The position numbers were made by a program, and so were the translations under genes. The notes under the pieces were generated by a model. The model saw only the letters and a program-made list of their open reading frames with translations, did no database searches and had not been told where the DNA came from. Positions 60,839-64,000 of a stretch of 64,000 nucleotides of DNA are shown here, one piece after another; positions within the stretch are counted from its first letter, which is position 1; each line of letters opens with the position of its first letter. This DNA comes from Phaseolus vulgaris (Eukaryota > Streptophyta > Magnoliopsida > Fabales > Fabaceae), in the NCBI RefSeq assembly GCF_000499845.2, contig NC_023755.2, forward strand, positions 1,877,530 to 1,941,529, in the 5' to 3' direction.

Positions 60839-61242
60839 TAAAATTCAATTTCAAGTTTGATTATTAATTTTCTCATAGTATTTATACCTCATAAAAAATT
60901 TATTTATCAAATTAATTTCAAATATTACATAACTTATAATTTTAATTATAATTAAATAATTATAATATATATTTATTTAAAAACAAAAAAAATTAAAAAA
61001 TATGATGTGGACAAAGTCGTGCCAAGTTGACACGGTTTCAAGTTGACGTGGCAGAAGTCGTGCCAAGTTGACACGACTTCAGGCTGACTGGCAAAGTTGT
61101 GCCAACTTGGCACGACTTCTACATATGAAGTCGTGCCAAGTTTGCACGACTTGCCCCATATTTGTAATTTTTTTGACAACAACCCCATTTTGGTAAAAAA
61201 AAAAAAAAAGACACCATGATGGTCATAAAACCAATATTTTAG

Positions 61243-64000
61243 GCTATTTGAAAAAACTATAAAACTGTTATGTAATTTATTTATTTAAATTTTTATTTGT
61301 TATTTCCTTTCTATATGTTTATTTTCTAATATTATATATATAGAGAGAGAGAATTCTAAAAAATTATAATTGTTTAATTAAAAAAAATGACTGATTCTTA
61401 ATAGAGATGACAATAGAGCTATACATGTATAAGTTTGATGATATCATTTCTATGTTTTTAAATAAAAACTCATACTTATTTTGCTTCTGATAGTTAATAG
61501 GTATAAAATCTATATTCATTGGTTTCTTTGTTAGGTAAAGTTAAACACATACTTGCTCAAATATTTATTATTTTAAAAGAATAAAAATCAAAATAAATAT
61601 AAAAGAATATTATCAAGACACTAACGTATAAAAAGACTTACATTTTCTCCTTTACATCAAAATTATAATTTCATAAATTTTACAATAGTACTAAATAAAA
61701 TAATAGTGTTTAGTAATTTATAATATAAATAAGTATGAGAATAAAGACAAGGTGATATCTACTTACATATTTTATATTTAATTTATTTAAAACTTAGATA
61801 TTATGCATGTTTGGTTAATTCAAATATTTTCTATCTATATTATAATGAATTTGAACTATATTTGTAAGTATGAGTTTATTGGTTATCTATAATACTTTCT
61901 AAAGACTAAATTATTGGTTTACTTTATTTTTTAAAATTATAATATTTAGAAATAATTATACATTTTTGTTCTTATAAGAGACTGAATATCCACTATCAAG
62001 TATTTTCTATCCACTGTCTTCTTCCGTTATCCGTCTGTCAAGTCCAAAAAGTGGAGGTACCTGCAAAGACACTCCAACGTTCAAATTAACTGAGATTGTT
62101 AATATGCTTATTTGGGTTTAAAATTAGAAAAGTCATTACTTTTTACCACGAGACCTATCTCTATTTATACTTTTTTATTGGGTTTTATGCTTTATGAGAA
62201 TCATCGCAAACCCAATAATCCTTTAATCATGCTTTATTATCCTTAATCTATTTTTTGACTTTAATTAACGTATGAGAATCTTGTTGCAACTCGATCAATC
62301 AACTTTTGGTAGGAGAACCTATATAAATATTATCTCTCAAAATAACAAAAATCTTGTAAAGTTTTGTTTGGTATATACAATTAAAATCGATTTAGAAATT
62401 AATTATTAGTATACATGAAAAATAAAAAAGTAAAAACTATGTTATAAACATTAATTTAACATGCTGAAACAAGTTAAAATGGTATTCTACGCTCGATAGT
62501 TAAACTATATGCGAATATGAAATTCATTAAAAATGTTATATTAACATTTCTATACAAACAAGATAAAAATAGGAAAAAAAGTCCTAGTCAATACACTTTG
62601 ATTTTTCCAAGTTAGGTTAATAATTTACTACTCTAACTAGCTCAATTTATTTATGATCAACCCACTTTTATTTTTTAATTTCTTAAAAAAAACACTAACC
62701 TTAAATTAATAATATAATATTTTTTTTATTATGCATGTATATAACATTTATATAAAATTATTCACCAGATATCTTATTATTAGAAATGATTTCATCACAA
62801 GTGTGTTTAACTATCATCTTTATTTTCATCTCTATGTTGACTATCATATACATCCTCATTTGATAGTGACTGATGTTAGTGATTCTGCATTATATCAAAT
62901 ATTAATTAAATATATTTTATAAAAAATTAAAACTAAAATAAAAAAATATACTATCAATTATTTAATATTAAAAAAATCAATTTTAAATTTTTAAAAAATT
63001 TATAACTTCATAATATTAAAATGGATTATCAAATAATAATTATATAAATATCAATTAATTATATAAAAGTAAATAATTACATATTATTCAAATTTTAAAA
63101 TAACTATAACATAAATTATTTTTATAAATACCGGAAGGAAAATTATTTTCAAAATTTAAATGAATTTGATGAATATTAAATATGTGGAATTTTTAAAAGA
63201 AAAAATAAAAAATTGTATGACAAAGTAAGAGTTTTTGAAGTTAAATAAAACCAACAACTAAATAAAAAAATATAATTTTTTTTATATAAACTGATAAACT
63301 AAGAATTTAAGTGGTTCAACATTCAAAGTTAATTCTTAGAAATTCTCACATCAGAAAAAGTAAACAATAAAAAATGTGCACTAAGATTTTATATGTGATG
63401 AGACCCAATGAAAGATGTTCTATTCCTGAATATAATAAGCGCATTTAACATTAACAATAGTTTAAAAAAAGGTTTATATGAAATAGTTAATAATATTTAT
63501 AAATTATTCGTGCTGACCAAATTTTTTTTTATGAATTATTCGTGGGTTAAAAACAGTTTTTCTTTCTTTATGAGATTTATATTCGATAATTTTTTAAAAT
63601 TTTGTTCCATTATAATATTTTTCAAATTTATTTATTTATTAAATTTATATTCAAGCATTTTTCTTCATTTTTTTAATTTATTAATTCTAAAACTGTTATT
63701 TTGTGTGTCTAAGCATATGGTTATTTTTTTTTATACCCACAACTTCTAATAATTTTCATTGTGTGTTTTCTTATAATATATATATACATTTCCTTATTTT
63801 TCTTCTTATTTTTTTCTGCTGTAAACTAATTAATAAAAATATTGAATAGAAAAAATTTGTCATTAATTATAGAAAAAAATGCCCAACATTTGTCATTTTT
63901 CTTTTATGTAAAACAAAGTCAAAAAGGTTCTTTAGACCCCTGATTTTCAGATAAATGTTAGTTAACCTAATTAGAAGAAAGATAAGTGCATGAACATTTT
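61243..64000. other. AT-rich intergenic DNA to the end of the window
   Basis: No gene is supported. A short segment near 61,990-62,090 (GGAGGTACCTGCAAAGACAC) is of a kind I associate with LTR-type legume repeats, but no boundaries can be drawn. The open frames at 62,731-62,922 and 63,408-63,749 are Phe/Ile/Tyr-rich products of AT-rich DNA. Confidence 0.5.

Larger units (their letters stand above)
60315..61232. mobile_element. Mutator-like element with long palindrome-rich terminal inverted repeats
   Basis: This 918-bp element has ends GGTTTTATGACCATCATGG and the exact reverse complement at the right, flanked by a direct repeat AATATTTTAG (60,305-60,314 and 61,233-61,242), consistent with a 9-10-bp Mutator target duplication. 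The inverted repeats extend roughly 220 bases inward on each side with good similarity and contain several copies of AAGTCGTGCCAA..TTGGCACGACTT-type palindromes. The interior (about 60,560-60,990) is AT-rich and holds a zinc-knuckle coding remnant, which fits a deletion derivative of a MULE transposon. Confidence 0.85.

Noticed and set aside
60349..61188. Minus-strand frames with repeated SCQ/TTF/WHDF words
   Set aside because: They are translations of the palindromic terminal inverted repeats of the Mutator-like element, not genes.
63408..63749. 113-codon plus-strand frame rich in Phe, Ile and Leu
   Set aside because: Typical chance frame of T-rich DNA; no leader, no motif, and the hydrophobic look comes from composition.

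Overview
The window is nuclear DNA of a flowering plant. It is very AT-rich, its genes have many GT-AG introns and lie far apart, and plant DNA transposons are everywhere. The gene complement (plant telomerase, MLP/Bet v 1 cluster, YYVQSPS-type LEA_2 protein) and the repeat styles suggest a legume, probably of the bean/cowpea/soybean group. That placement is inferred from memory of repeat and protein styles, not from a search.

Layout. 0-1.25 kb: a decayed Ty1/copia gag piece. 2.4-6.8 kb: two paralogous two-exon genes for small secreted cysteine-rich peptides, the first broken by a frameshift and the second intact. 7.9-9.4 kb: an LTR-like piece with a primer-binding-site remnant, a GC-rich minisatellite and an ATGGATT-rich block. 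11.9-23.1 kb (minus): a complete 12-exon telomerase reverse transcriptase gene, whose exons join without a break into a predicted protein of about 1253 residues with all catalytic motifs. 23.8-40.4 kb: a tandem segmental duplication carrying four minus-strand MLP-like (Bet v 1 fold) genes. Only the third copy is fully intact; the others have a lost splice acceptor (first), a deleted acceptor and most of exon 1 (second), and a nonsense codon plus a frameshift (fourth). 44.0-46.5 kb (plus): a three-exon membrane-anchored LEA_2/NHL-like gene. 46.5-56 kb: repeats and foldback elements, ending in an unrecognised last-exon-like coding segment at 55,991-56,248. 56.3-64 kb: AT-rich intergenic DNA with one well-preserved Mutator-like element.

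Mobile DNA dominates the space between genes. One family of foldback CACTA-type MITEs (ends CACTACAAGAAAAT) has more than a dozen copies, two with matching ATA target duplications. A second family of Mutator-like MITEs has 9-bp target duplications; one copy lies in intron 9 of the telomerase gene. A 918-bp Mutator-like element at 60.3-61.2 kb has roughly 220-bp terminal inverted repeats built of palindromic units and keeps a zinc-knuckle coding remnant. The genes do not form an operon or shared pathway; only the MLP copies and the two peptide genes are related through local duplication.
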